Source: Carboxylicivirga fragile
Lineage (GTDB): Bacteria; Bacteroidota; Bacteroidia; Bacteroidales; Marinilabiliaceae
NCBI GenBank assembly: GCA_025499625.1
Contig: JAFMVD010000001.1
Coordinates: forward strand, 124,001 to 188,000
Reading direction: 5' to 3'
Length of the DNA stretch: 64,000 bases
Under the pieces are notes generated by a model. That model ran no database searches. It worked only from the letters and a program-made list of their open reading frames with translations, and was not told where the DNA came from. This document shows positions 1 to 8,407 of the stretch, in pieces. The position numbers were made by a program, and so were the translations under genes. Position 1 is the stretch's first letter; each line of letters opens with the position of its first letter.

Positions 1-1193
1 TTGATGAGATTAAGGAGAATAAAATAAAAGCTGTTAAAGCTCAAAACTTTGAATTAGCGGCTAGTTTCCGTGATAAAGAGAAGAATCTTCTTGATAGCCT
101 TGATGAAGCTAAGACTAAGTGGGAAGAAGAACTTCAACAACATCGCGAAACAGTTGATGCTGAAAAAGTTTCGGAAGTAGTTGCAATGATGACTGGTATA
201 CCTGTTCAACGAGTTGCACAGGCTGAAGGCTTCCGCTTATTAAAAATGGGAAAAGAATTAAATGGTAAAGTTATAGGACAAGACGATGCCATTGTGAAAA
301 TTGTTAAAGCAATTCAACGTAACCGAGCCGGATTGAAAGATCCTAACCGTCCAATTGGTTCATTTGTATTTTTAGGCCCTACCGGTGTTGGTAAAACACA
401 CTTGGCTAAAGTGCTTGCACAATATTTATTTGATACAACTGACGCGCTTATTCGTATTGATATGAGTGAATACATGGAGAAATTCTCGGTGTCGCGTTTG
501 GTTGGAGCTCCTCCGGGATATGTTGGGTACGAAGAGGGTGGTCAATTGACAGAAAAGGTACGCCGTCGCCCTTATGCAGTGGTGCTTTTAGATGAAATTG
601 AAAAAGCTCACCCCGATGTGTTTAATTTACTTCTTCAGGTACTTGATGAAGGAAGATTAACCGATAGTTTGGGACGAAAAGTGGATTTCAAGAACACGAT
701 TATTATCATGACTTCGAATATTGGTTCACGCGAATTAAAAGATTTCGGTCGTGGCGTAGGCTTTACACCTTCTAGTAGTGCTTCTGATCAGGAACATGCA
801 AAAGGGGTTATTGAGAAAGCGCTAAAGAAAGCTTTTGCACCTGAATTCATTAATAGAATTGATGATGTTGTTATTTTCAATAATCTTGAAAAAGATGATA
901 TTCACAAAATCATTGATATCGAATTAAAAGGTCTTTATAAGCGAGTTGAGGGACTTGGCTATAAACTTGAATTAACTGATGAAGCTAAAGACTTTATTGC
1001 ATCTAAAGGTTATGATATTCAGTATGGAGCAAGACCACTGAAAAGAGCCATACAGAAGTATCTCGAAGATGAAATGGCGGAGGTTATCATTCAGGCATCT
1101 GTTTCGGAAGGAGATATTATTAAAGTAGATTACAATGCTGATGAGAAAAAGATTGAAACAGAAATTGTTGAATTATCGAAAAAGAAAAAGTAA
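1..1193 (+). CDS. clpC: ATP-dependent Clp protease ATP-binding subunit ClpC, C-terminal part
   Basis: This is the 3' part of a Hsp100/Clp AAA+ unfoldase that begins before the window; the first complete codon is at base 3. The visible start encodes a UVR-like helical segment (FELAASFRDKEK), which identifies ClpC rather than ClpB or ClpA. The second AAA+ module follows: Walker A GPTGVGKT, the pore loop with GYVGYEEGG, Walker B VVLLDEIEKAHPD, sensor 1 ending TSNIGS, and the C-terminal D2-small domain (GYDIQYGARPLKRAI). In the family, ClpC feeds unfolded proteins to ClpP in the cytoplasm. The gene ends in a lysine-rich tail and is followed by an intrinsic terminator at 1215-1243. Identity is secure; only the N-terminal half is missing. 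Confidence 0.95.
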   Translation, partial: DEIKENKIKAVKAQNFELAASFRDKEKNLLDSLDEAKTKWEEELQQHRETVDAEKVSEVVAMMTGIPVQRVAQAEGFRLLKMGKELNGKVIGQDDAIVKIVKAIQRNRAGLKDPNRPIGSFVFLGPTGVGKTHLAKVLAQYLFDTTDALIRIDMSEYMEKFSVSRLVGAPPGYVGYEEGGQLTEKVRRRPYAVVLLDEIEKAHPDVFNLLLQVLDEGRLTDSLGRKVDFKNTIIIMTSNIGSRELKDFGRGVGFTPSSSASDQEHAKGVIEKALKKAFAPEFINRIDDVVIFNNLEKDDIHKIIDIELKGLYKRVEGLGYKLELTDEAKDFIASKGYDIQYGARPLKRAIQKYLEDEMAEVIIQASVSEGDIIKVDYNADEKKIETEIVELSKKKK

Positions 1194-1214
1194 TAAATAC
1201 TTAATTTAAATAGA

Positions 1215-1250
1215 AATAGGCAAGCTTTATTAGCTTGCCTATTTTATTAT
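1215..1250. terminator. Bidirectional intrinsic terminator between clpC and the pigment operon
   Basis: A perfect 12-bp stem (AATAGGCAAGCT / AGCTTGCCTATT, 1215-1226 and 1232-1243) with a 5-nt loop TTATT lies between convergent genes and is followed by a T-rich run on the + strand. It can end clpC and probably also the minus-strand APE operon. Confidence 0.85.
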
Positions 1251-1280
1251 ATATTCAAGCGCATAAATATTTAATTGGAA

Positions 1281-2423
1281 TTACTTCTGATTAAGATAAT
1301 TTCTTACTGGTGCTGCATACATTTCGTATAACTTTTGTTTAGCCATATTCTTATTAATAGCCGATAATTCATTGGCCTTTCTATCGATTAAAGCTCTTGT
1401 TTCCTTAATATCCGTTTCATTATAAGTTACATTCAAGCCCGAATCTATATATGAAATGATGTCATAACATACATAATTGATGGGATTCAATTTATAATTC
1501 AAATAGATTTGTCGATCCATTTCCTTACACACATTCTCATGAATATTACAAGCAGTTAATGTATCCGCATTGGCATCAATAAAAGAGTTGATTGGCTCAC
1601 CAAAAGCCAGATGTATCTTGCCTTTCTTTCCTGTTATACCAGTTAATACACTATTAAAATCTTCATCTTTCTTTTTAGCATACGAGCCTTTTTCAGAAAT
1701 GATACTTTCATTAACTTTAAGTATATCGCAAGGTTCAAGCTCATAAGAGATACTCACAGGGACAATATTAAACTGTTTGATTGCTTTAATTGGATCTTTT
1801 TGTTTGATCGTTAACATCTTTAAAAGAGAGAGCTGCGTTTTATCATTCCCATTTTTTGTTCGCCCATCCCTCTGGGCTATCCAAATTGATTGATCTTCTT
1901 CGGTGAGAACCTTTTTAATATATAATGAATGAGCTAAAGCGTTGTAGTAAATGTCATTTCGAGATCCTCCACGATAAAAAGTGAACATCTTGTTAATTTT
2001 TCCGATGTCGATAATAAACTGATTACTCATTAAATTACTACCAAAAGTAATTTGAGTTGTTCGATGCCCATTTGTTAATAGTACATTCTGGAGAATTGCA
2101 CTATCCATAACAATATCGCGATGGTTCGATATAAATAAATAAGAAGAATCATTTCTTAGATTCTCCAGACCGGAAAATGAAAAACATGAAGCCGTTTTAT
2201 TCAGAATTTCCTCAACAGCACTACTGCTAAATATCCTTTGAAAATCATTGGTTGATTTAACATTTCGCATTTGTTCCAACGAAATATCAATATCCTGATT
2301 GGGAAAAACATATTTAAGTATCTGCTCAAACTCTTTGTGTTTCAGAAGTCTTATCATTGCCTCCTGCACCTCTATATCATTATACGGTCGCATCTCGACC
2401 AACTTTCGATCTAAATCAATCAT
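1281..2423 (-). CDS. PlsC-like acyltransferase, last gene of the APE operon
   Basis: This protein belongs to the lysophospholipid acyltransferase (LPLAT/PlsC) superfamily. The acceptor motif is seen as NHRDIVMD (the NHX4D signature), with a later AQRDGRTKNG stretch at the position of the usual FPEGTR motif. At about 380 residues it is longer than a typical PlsC, with an unassigned C-terminal extension rich in charged residues. The start was placed at the ATG at 2423, one base after the stop of the upstream ligase gene; an in-frame ATG at 2444 would overlap that gene. Within an aryl-polyene operon it probably esterifies a lipid or carrier with the polyene or a fatty acyl chain. Substrate cannot be read from sequence. 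Confidence 0.75.
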   Translation of the reverse strand: MIDLDRKLVEMRPYNDIEVQEAMIRLLKHKEFEQILKYVFPNQDIDISLEQMRNVKSTNDFQRIFSSSAVEEILNKTASCFSFSGLENLRNDSSYLFISNHRDIVMDSAILQNVLLTNGHRTTQITFGSNLMSNQFIIDIGKINKMFTFYRGGSRNDIYYNALAHSLYIKKVLTEEDQSIWIAQRDGRTKNGNDKTQLSLLKMLTIKQKDPIKAIKQFNIVPVSISYELEPCDILKVNESIISEKGSYAKKKDEDFNSVLTGITGKKGKIHLAFGEPINSFIDANADTLTACNIHENVCKEMDRQIYLNYKLNPINYVCYDIISYIDSGLNVTYNETDIKETRALIDRKANELSAINKNMAKQKLYEMYAAPVRNYLNQK

Positions 2424-2424
2424 A

Positions 2425-3726
2425 CTATACCCTGTTATCCACAAATGTTACTGGCTTCCTGCTCATATCGGGAAATTGCATCTTAGAAATTTCTGACGGA
2501 GCATAAAATGCCACGGAAGGTGCAACTCTTAATTTTGTTCTGAAGCTATCCTTTATCAATTTCTCAAGCTTCTCACTTATATTATTCGCCCCTATTCTGA
2601 TCTGTATGTCATCCGTTCCAATCGTGTTTTTATCCACTAAAACAATGTAATTTTCCACCCCTTCAATATCATTTAACACATCGTATAAGGCAGGAGGATA
2701 AAGTGTTGTACCCTTATATTTTATCATCTGATTTTTACGTCCAATTACAGGACCTAATCTGGTTGTTGTTCGTCCACATTCGCATTTTTCAGTATGGTGA
2801 TTACAAATATCACCAGTTTTAAAACGAAGCAATGGCATTCCTTCAACTCCTAATGTGGTAATTGTTACCTCTCCTGGAGTGCCCGGTTTTACCGGCTTTT
2901 CATTTTCATCCAAAAATTCCACAATTATCATTTCAGGATGATGATGTCCACCCTTACCAAACTGACAATCGGTAAAGGCTGTTCCCATTTCTGTTGATGC
3001 ATAGGTTGAGAATAACTGAATGTCCCATTTATCTTTAATGCGCTGTCCTAATTTATTTAAAGAAAAATCTTCGTTGCGAATACTCTCGCCTATGCAAATA
3101 GCTTTTGTGATTGAGCTATTCTTGTAGTCGATATTATTTTTCTCGGCATACTCAACCAACTTTAGTAAAAAAGACGGAACAGTAACCAAAGCAGTGGGCT
3201 TTATGCGTTCAATGGTGTCAAATTGCAAACCTGGATTTCCGGGACCCACTCTAACGATGGCACCACCCAGTTTCCTGATGCCTTCGTAGTAGGCCATTCC
3301 GGCCATAAATCGGCGATCTAAGGTAACCATCAACTGGAAAATATCATCAGCCCTTGCCGTTGCACAAGCAAATGAAATGTACTCATTATAAGCTAAGCGC
3401 TGTAAATCTTTTTCTGTTTCCGCAAACACAACTGGCTCTCCACTTGTACCAGATGTAGTTAAATAATCGATTACTTTTTTAGGTTTAACACATAAAAAAT
3501 CCATATTGTGCTTTTGCAGATCATCCTTCGATGTGGTAGGAATATGAACCAAATCATCCAAAGTATTTATCTTGCTAATATCTACCTTATGTGTTTTGAA
3601 GAATCGTTGATAAAAAATAGAATTTTCTTGTAAATAGTTTAGCAAGCCTTTCAGTTTTCCTTCCTGATAAAGCTTTATATCTGCTTGTGCTTGGGTTTCT
3701 ATTTTTGGTATTAGCATTTTAGTCAT
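2425..3726 (-). CDS. Phenylacetate-CoA ligase / coenzyme F390 synthetase-like adenylate-forming enzyme
   Basis: A 433-residue adenylate-forming enzyme of the PaaK/CapK type. The phosphate-binding loop TSGTSGEP lies at about residues 91-98, the adenine-binding region reads STYASTEMG, and the C-terminal hinge reads GPVIGRKNQMIKYKGTTLYPP. A cysteine cluster (C-x7-C-x-C, in HHTEKCECGR) precedes the hinge. In APE and flexirubin clusters such ligases activate the aryl starter acid (cinnamate/4-coumarate type) as an adenylate for transfer to CoA or ACP. It sits 7 bp downstream of the Ntn-hydrolase gene and next to an acyltransferase. It could instead activate the finished polyene acid, since it is at the tailoring end of the operon. 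Confidence 0.8.
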   Translation of the reverse strand: MTKMLIPKIETQAQADIKLYQEGKLKGLLNYLQENSIFYQRFFKTHKVDISKINTLDDLVHIPTTSKDDLQKHNMDFLCVKPKKVIDYLTTSGTSGEPVVFAETEKDLQRLAYNEYISFACATARADDIFQLMVTLDRRFMAGMAYYEGIRKLGGAIVRVGPGNPGLQFDTIERIKPTALVTVPSFLLKLVEYAEKNNIDYKNSSITKAICIGESIRNEDFSLNKLGQRIKDKWDIQLFSTYASTEMGTAFTDCQFGKGGHHHPEMIIVEFLDENEKPVKPGTPGEVTITTLGVEGMPLLRFKTGDICNHHTEKCECGRTTTRLGPVIGRKNQMIKYKGTTLYPPALYDVLNDIEGVENYIVLVDKNTIGTDDIQIRIGANNISEKLEKLIKDSFRTKLRVAPSVAFYAPSEISKMQFPDMSRKPVTFVDNRV

Positions 3727-3733
3727 TTAAACA

Positions 3734-5401
3734 TTAATTCAACTCTTCCATTTCCTTAAGTGCATCTATAACCTGCCGACGATCAACTTGACGAGGAAAC
3801 TCACATTCTAGTGCCTTATTAAAATATTGGCGAGCCTTATTAAAAGCCTTCAATTCTTTATAATGTTGTGCAATAATGTAATAAGCGTAATAATAGTTAG
3901 GGTTTTTAATTAAAATATCAGTTATCGAACTCTCCGATAATTCTACGATATTATCATCCCCCATATGTTCTTTTATAGAATCTAACTGTTGACGGTATTC
4001 CCAAATGGACTCAACACCACCCTTACGGTAAAAGTTGGAGGACTTAACGCTTAGGCTATCTATTATAAAATCGGGCCTTGACACATTAAAAGTATCTGAG
4101 AACAAAACATTTAAATCATACGCAACAAAATCATTTTCTTGATATGGAAATTGCGATACCCACATCAATCTTTCACTTGGTTTAAATACAAGCGAGTGAT
4201 GGCATATAAGCTGGTTAACTGCCATTTCGTTACTTAAACCAATATCTGAATTATTTAAGCCCTTTTTATCACGTAAAATGGCAACCATTTTTTCATGATC
4301 GATATTACTGCTTTGATCTATTAATTCATGTGTTCGATTTAAGCGATATACTGAGCAACCTTCATTTTTAGCTTCTATATTTAGCTTACTATCTGCAAGT
4401 TTCTTGCTTTGAAAATGATTGGTTAAAACCAATTTGGAGGACTCTGAATCATAGACATCGGTCTCATCTAACGATTTCTCAATTACTACAGCTCTATTAT
4501 CAAAAGCTGAGCTGACAAAGAAGGATTCGGAAACAAAGGTTTCGTGATCGGCAATAATTTCATAGGCCTCTTCGATGTTCTTGGCATTCTGTAAAACGGC
4601 TCTCGAGACTAATGACACAGGCGATTTAGCCGACATAGGAATACCTGACTTAGCAGAATTCAGACTAATAGATAAGCCATGTTCATTCATACCGGAAAGT
4701 ACTCCAATCATTCCGCCCCATGCTATGTAGGCAAATTTATATCCGGAATCAGGCTTACAGAAAACAACAATTTTCTTTCTGGCAAAGTCATCGCCTGCTG
4801 AAAAATCCAAATTACGACCAACGAATAAACTGCTATCTTTCGTATACTCATTTTGAACACTAAAGGCTGTACAATTAACCAGATTCATATTTTGGATTGT
4901 ATGTCCTATATCATGTGCCGCATGATAGTTTAACATACGATGATATTTATCGCCGATAAAATCAAAATCATCCGAGGCTGATAATGAAATACCATAAATT
5001 TCCTGTCTGTATTCCAATGGGATGAAATCATCCAGATCCTTATTAAAAATGGTAATAAAATACCTCAGATAATTAAGGGTAGTTTCAGATGGAATTAATG
5101 TTTTTATAAAATTTACAAAATGAAGCTCTTGCTCTTGTGCCAGTTCTTTGGTTAATAAACCGTTTTTAACCCCCATTTCAAAAGGAGCGCCAGATATATA
5201 TAATTCATATAAACCTCCCTTGTTTTTATGAAGCCAATCATCGTCGCATACCCAAAGATTACTATCTTGTTGCACTACTTTGTAATTATTAAGCAGCGAA
5301 TAATCCACATTAGGTGGAGAAAGAATCATTGATCGAATGGAAATATAAGTAATTCCAATAACCACCAATAAGGCTATGAATATGTATTTAATCCATTTCA
5401 T
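3734..5401 (-). CDS. C45-family (AAT-like) Ntn-hydrolase with C-terminal TPR-like repeat, membrane anchored
   Basis: A 555-residue protein with an N-terminal transmembrane segment (about residues 5-25) and a domain like acyl-CoA:6-aminopenicillanate acyltransferase/C45 peptidases. The likely nucleophile is Cys177 in VNCTAFSV, followed by the family pattern SLFVGRNLDF and WGGMIGVLSGMNEHGLSI. The C-terminus (about 500-550) resembles a TPR pair (YYYAYYIIAQHYKELKAFNKARQYF). Family members cleave amide bonds or transfer acyl groups after autoproteolysis. The anchor suggests an extracytoplasmic role, for example transferring or releasing the aryl-polyene acyl group. It lies 2 bp upstream of one oxidoreductase gene's stop. 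Reaction and substrate are inferred only from family and context. Confidence 0.75.
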   Translation of the reverse strand: MKWIKYIFIALLVVIGITYISIRSMILSPPNVDYSLLNNYKVVQQDSNLWVCDDDWLHKNKGGLYELYISGAPFEMGVKNGLLTKELAQEQELHFVNFIKTLIPSETTLNYLRYFITIFNKDLDDFIPLEYRQEIYGISLSASDDFDFIGDKYHRMLNYHAAHDIGHTIQNMNLVNCTAFSVQNEYTKDSSLFVGRNLDFSAGDDFARKKIVVFCKPDSGYKFAYIAWGGMIGVLSGMNEHGLSISLNSAKSGIPMSAKSPVSLVSRAVLQNAKNIEEAYEIIADHETFVSESFFVSSAFDNRAVVIEKSLDETDVYDSESSKLVLTNHFQSKKLADSKLNIEAKNEGCSVYRLNRTHELIDQSSNIDHEKMVAILRDKKGLNNSDIGLSNEMAVNQLICHHSLVFKPSERLMWVSQFPYQENDFVAYDLNVLFSDTFNVSRPDFIIDSLSVKSSNFYRKGGVESIWEYRQQLDSIKEHMGDDNIVELSESSITDILIKNPNYYYAYYIIAQHYKELKAFNKARQYFNKALECEFPRQVDRRQVIDALKEMEELN

Positions 5402-5403
5402 AC

Positions 5404-6918
5404 TTATGTTGTTTGCTTGTGCTTGCGTAAATCTGCCATAATGTTATTAATTCCTTCTATCTCGCCACATGTAAGAATTGCTCCTATTGAAACGCCTAAT
5501 ATTCCATGCATGTTTATATTTTGGCCCGTTAGAAATAAATTTTTCACCCTTGTACGTGGCTGAATCTGCGACTCAAAAGGGTTACGATTATCAACCGATA
5601 CGCCATACATTGCACCTTCACGAACACCCGTATAATCGCGATAACTTAATGGCGTGGAAGAATAAGTGTTTGCTATATCCTTTCTTATGCTTGGAAACTT
5701 CTTTTCAATCAAGTTAATCAACTGATCGCTCTTTTGAGCTTTCATTTTTTTGTAATCATCACCTCGCTTTTCAATTTCAGTATCAAACCAAGGAGCCATT
5801 TCATTATATTCCATTGGCGATAATACTATCATACTTTCGGCATATCCCTTGTGCTCCTTACTTTCCTTCATATAAAGCATAAAGCCCTGCGGCCATGTTT
5901 GTTCGCTATAGTTATCTATACCCCAAACGTCTTTATCGTTGTAATAATAAAGATTGGAGTTAATGTACTTGACGGATTTTTCTTTAAATACAACATAAAG
6001 ACTAAAACAGGAAATGGTTTGTTCTTGTCTTTTCAAACGACTAAGGTATACCTTTCGAAAATTACCCCCCGTTGTCATTTCCATTGTAGTTAATGGATCA
6101 ATGTTAGAAATAACAATTTTGGCTTGAATTGAATTTTGGCCTTTAACCTTAACTTCTTCTATTCTATCTTTATCACAGATTAAACCCTCAACTTTTGCCT
6201 GTGTAAGAACCCTTCCTCCATTGTTTTCAATTACTTTTTTGAAAGCATTTGCTATTTGTCCTCCCCCATGTTTCAACTTATAGGCACTTTGCAAATAAAA
6301 AATAGAAATGACTGCATGTATAAATAGAGAAGCCGATTTCTTTTTACCTGCATACAATGAGTTAGTATAGCACAATATATTTTGTAAATCTATATCTGAA
6401 GTAATACTCGAAACAAATTCAAATACATTTTCATCTAAGCCCTTTTTACCGGCCAATTCAAATACATTAACGTCTCGCAGATTAATAATATCAACCGAAC
6501 TAAATATTTCTTTCAGTTTGTTGATATAGGTCTTAATGCCATCTTTCTCATTTGGAAAAGATTCAATTAGTTTCTCTTTGAACTGTTTAATTCCCTGAGG
6601 TATAGAAAACTCCTTATTATTAACATTTAAAACATCAAACGCATGCAAATCCAGCTTTTCGGCATCCACATCCTTGTAAATGGCAAAATATCGAAATAAT
6701 GTATTTAATATCTGACCATCATCGTAGCTACCAATGTAATGCATACCAGTATCAAACAGTTTTCCTTTCCGTTTAAAATCCTGCAAACACCCACCTATTT
6801 GATGGTGTTGTTCAAGTACACAAACGCTATAACCTCTTTGACTTAATATACTTCCACAAGCAAGTCCACCCAAGCCACTTCCAACAATCACAATATCATA
6901 TTTGCTTTGTGTTTCCAT
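5404..6918 (-). CDS. FAD-dependent phytoene-desaturase/retinol-saturase-like oxidoreductase (paralog 2)
   Basis: A 504-residue FAD enzyme of the CrtI/CrtH/RetSat superfamily. The dinucleotide-binding motif GSGLGGLACG is at residues 12-21 and the ribose-binding LEQHHQIGG follows. The C-terminal FAD-binding signature reads LFLTGQNINMHGILGVSIG. Such enzymes desaturate, saturate or isomerise conjugated polyenes. It follows a closely similar gene (6923-8407) by 4 bp, and the pair shares the motifs YRDYTG/YRDYTA and GQN(I/L)NMHGILGVSI, so they arose by duplication or form a heteromer. In this operon the expected substrate is the aryl-polyene chain or a ring-bearing end group. Neither the direction of the redox reaction nor the substrate can be told. 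Confidence 0.8.
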   Translation of the reverse strand: METQSKYDIVIVGSGLGGLACGSILSQRGYSVCVLEQHHQIGGCLQDFKRKGKLFDTGMHYIGSYDDGQILNTLFRYFAIYKDVDAEKLDLHAFDVLNVNNKEFSIPQGIKQFKEKLIESFPNEKDGIKTYINKLKEIFSSVDIINLRDVNVFELAGKKGLDENVFEFVSSITSDIDLQNILCYTNSLYAGKKKSASLFIHAVISIFYLQSAYKLKHGGGQIANAFKKVIENNGGRVLTQAKVEGLICDKDRIEEVKVKGQNSIQAKIVISNIDPLTTMEMTTGGNFRKVYLSRLKRQEQTISCFSLYVVFKEKSVKYINSNLYYYNDKDVWGIDNYSEQTWPQGFMLYMKESKEHKGYAESMIVLSPMEYNEMAPWFDTEIEKRGDDYKKMKAQKSDQLINLIEKKFPSIRKDIANTYSSTPLSYRDYTGVREGAMYGVSVDNRNPFESQIQPRTRVKNLFLTGQNINMHGILGVSIGAILTCGEIEGINNIMADLRKHKQTT

Positions 6919-6922
6919 TAAC

Positions 6923-8407
6923 TCAATGCTTAATAAGTTTTTGGTATAAATAATTATCGCCTAAAAATTGTGCGCAGGTTAAGAATGATGAAATCGATAC
7001 ACCAAGAATACCATGCATATTTAAGTTTTGGCCAGTAAAATATAAATTTTTCAAGCGCGTTTGCGGAGTAATAATTGAATACAATGGATTTTTGTAATCT
7101 TTTACCACACCATAAGCCGAGCCATTATAGCTTGCGGTATAATCGCGATAGCTTAATGGTGTTGATGTATAAAACGACTTGATATTTGATTTTAATTCTG
7201 GTATTTTCTCAGAAGCTAAATCAATTAATTTCAAAGCCTTTTCATTTTTAAATGCCTCATATTCCTCACCTCTGTTTTCAATGGTACTATTGGCCCATTT
7301 TTCTACGTCTGAATATTTCATGTAAGCAATAATACAGAAACCATTGGCATATTCATTGCTCTGGTGATTTAAAGGTGTATACATCAATACATTCTGAGGC
7401 CATTTGTCAAGTTCTGTTGTCCAAACTTCATTGCTTTTAAAGTAGTGATGGTTGTAATTTTGGTATTTTATCTTGTTCTTTTTTAAAACCACATATACCG
7501 AAAACATTCCGATGGAATCTTCCTGAGATAATATTCGATTTCTATATACTTTTTTGAACGCACCATCATCAATTATCGACATAAATGTTTTGGGGTGCAT
7601 ACTTGAAATAAACTTTCGCCCATGAATAATTTCTCCATTTTTGAGCTTTACGTTTTGTACAGCACCATCTTTTACATCAATCTCACTAACTTCAGAATTG
7701 CGTTTAATTATACCACCATTTGCCTTTATCGCATTGGCCATAACGTTTGCCATACCGCTTCCACCTTCCTTTATTCTCCATGAACTTTTAATAAAAGAAT
7801 AGTTTATTAAGGCATGTGTATACAAGGCGGTTGAACCAGCTTTACCTGCATACAAAATATTGATACCTGCCAAAACTGCTCGAAGCTCGGCATTGGAAGT
7901 TAAACCATTGATAAATCCGGAGGCCGATTGTTCTGTATAAGGACTTTCTGCTGAAAAATTCCTTATCTCTGATTTTAAACTGTACAAAGGAAATGATTCA
8001 CAGACCTTTTCTATACCCTTCATGTATTCATCTATCCCATTTACTTCCTTTGGGAAATAGGATTTTAAAGTTTCCGAGTAACGCTCATGGCCTTGTGGAA
8101 TTTGATATTCCTTATTATTAATAGTCAGTAGTTCGGATTGATTTAAATCAAGCTGTTTTAATGTTAGTTGCCCCTTTAGTCCGAATAAATTAAAATACCT
8201 GTCTAAGACCTCTCCATCGCCTAAGCTCTCGGTGTAATTTAATCCTGTATTAAAAACTACTCCGTCGCGAACAAATGATTGCATCATACCACCTATTCGA
8301 TCGTTTTTCTCAAGCACACACACCTTCAGTCCTTCTTTACTTAAAAGGTAAGCGCATTGCAAGCCTGACAAACCACCTCCTATAATCACTACATCAAACA
8401 TGAACAT
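6923..8407 (-). CDS. FAD-dependent phytoene-desaturase/retinol-saturase-like oxidoreductase (paralog 1)
   Basis: A 494-residue homologue of the adjacent oxidoreductase. The N-terminal Rossmann motif GGGLSGLQCAYLL and LEKNDRIGGMM are followed by the C-terminal FAD motif LYFTGQNLNMHGILGVSI. The start overlaps the end of the upstream MMPL fusion gene by about 14 bp (ATG at 8407 or 8401), which indicates translational coupling. CrtI-like oxidoreductases of this type are common in Bacteroidota flexirubin/APE clusters. The likely role is redox adjustment or isomerisation of the polyene or aryl group. Family assignment is firm; the reaction is inferred. Confidence 0.8.
   Translation of the reverse strand: MFMFDVVIIGGGLSGLQCAYLLSKEGLKVCVLEKNDRIGGMMQSFVRDGVVFNTGLNYTESLGDGEVLDRYFNLFGLKGQLTLKQLDLNQSELLTINNKEYQIPQGHERYSETLKSYFPKEVNGIDEYMKGIEKVCESFPLYSLKSEIRNFSAESPYTEQSASGFINGLTSNAELRAVLAGINILYAGKAGSTALYTHALINYSFIKSSWRIKEGGSGMANVMANAIKANGGIIKRNSEVSEIDVKDGAVQNVKLKNGEIIHGRKFISSMHPKTFMSIIDDGAFKKVYRNRILSQEDSIGMFSVYVVLKKNKIKYQNYNHHYFKSNEVWTTELDKWPQNVLMYTPLNHQSNEYANGFCIIAYMKYSDVEKWANSTIENRGEEYEAFKNEKALKLIDLASEKIPELKSNIKSFYTSTPLSYRDYTASYNGSAYGVVKDYKNPLYSIITPQTRLKNLYFTGQNLNMHGILGVSISSFLTCAQFLGDNYLYQKLIKH

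Noticed and set aside
186-1193. Complete short Clp-like gene starting at 186
   Set aside because: The frame is open upstream to the window edge and encodes a UVR-like segment, so this is the middle of clpC and not its start.
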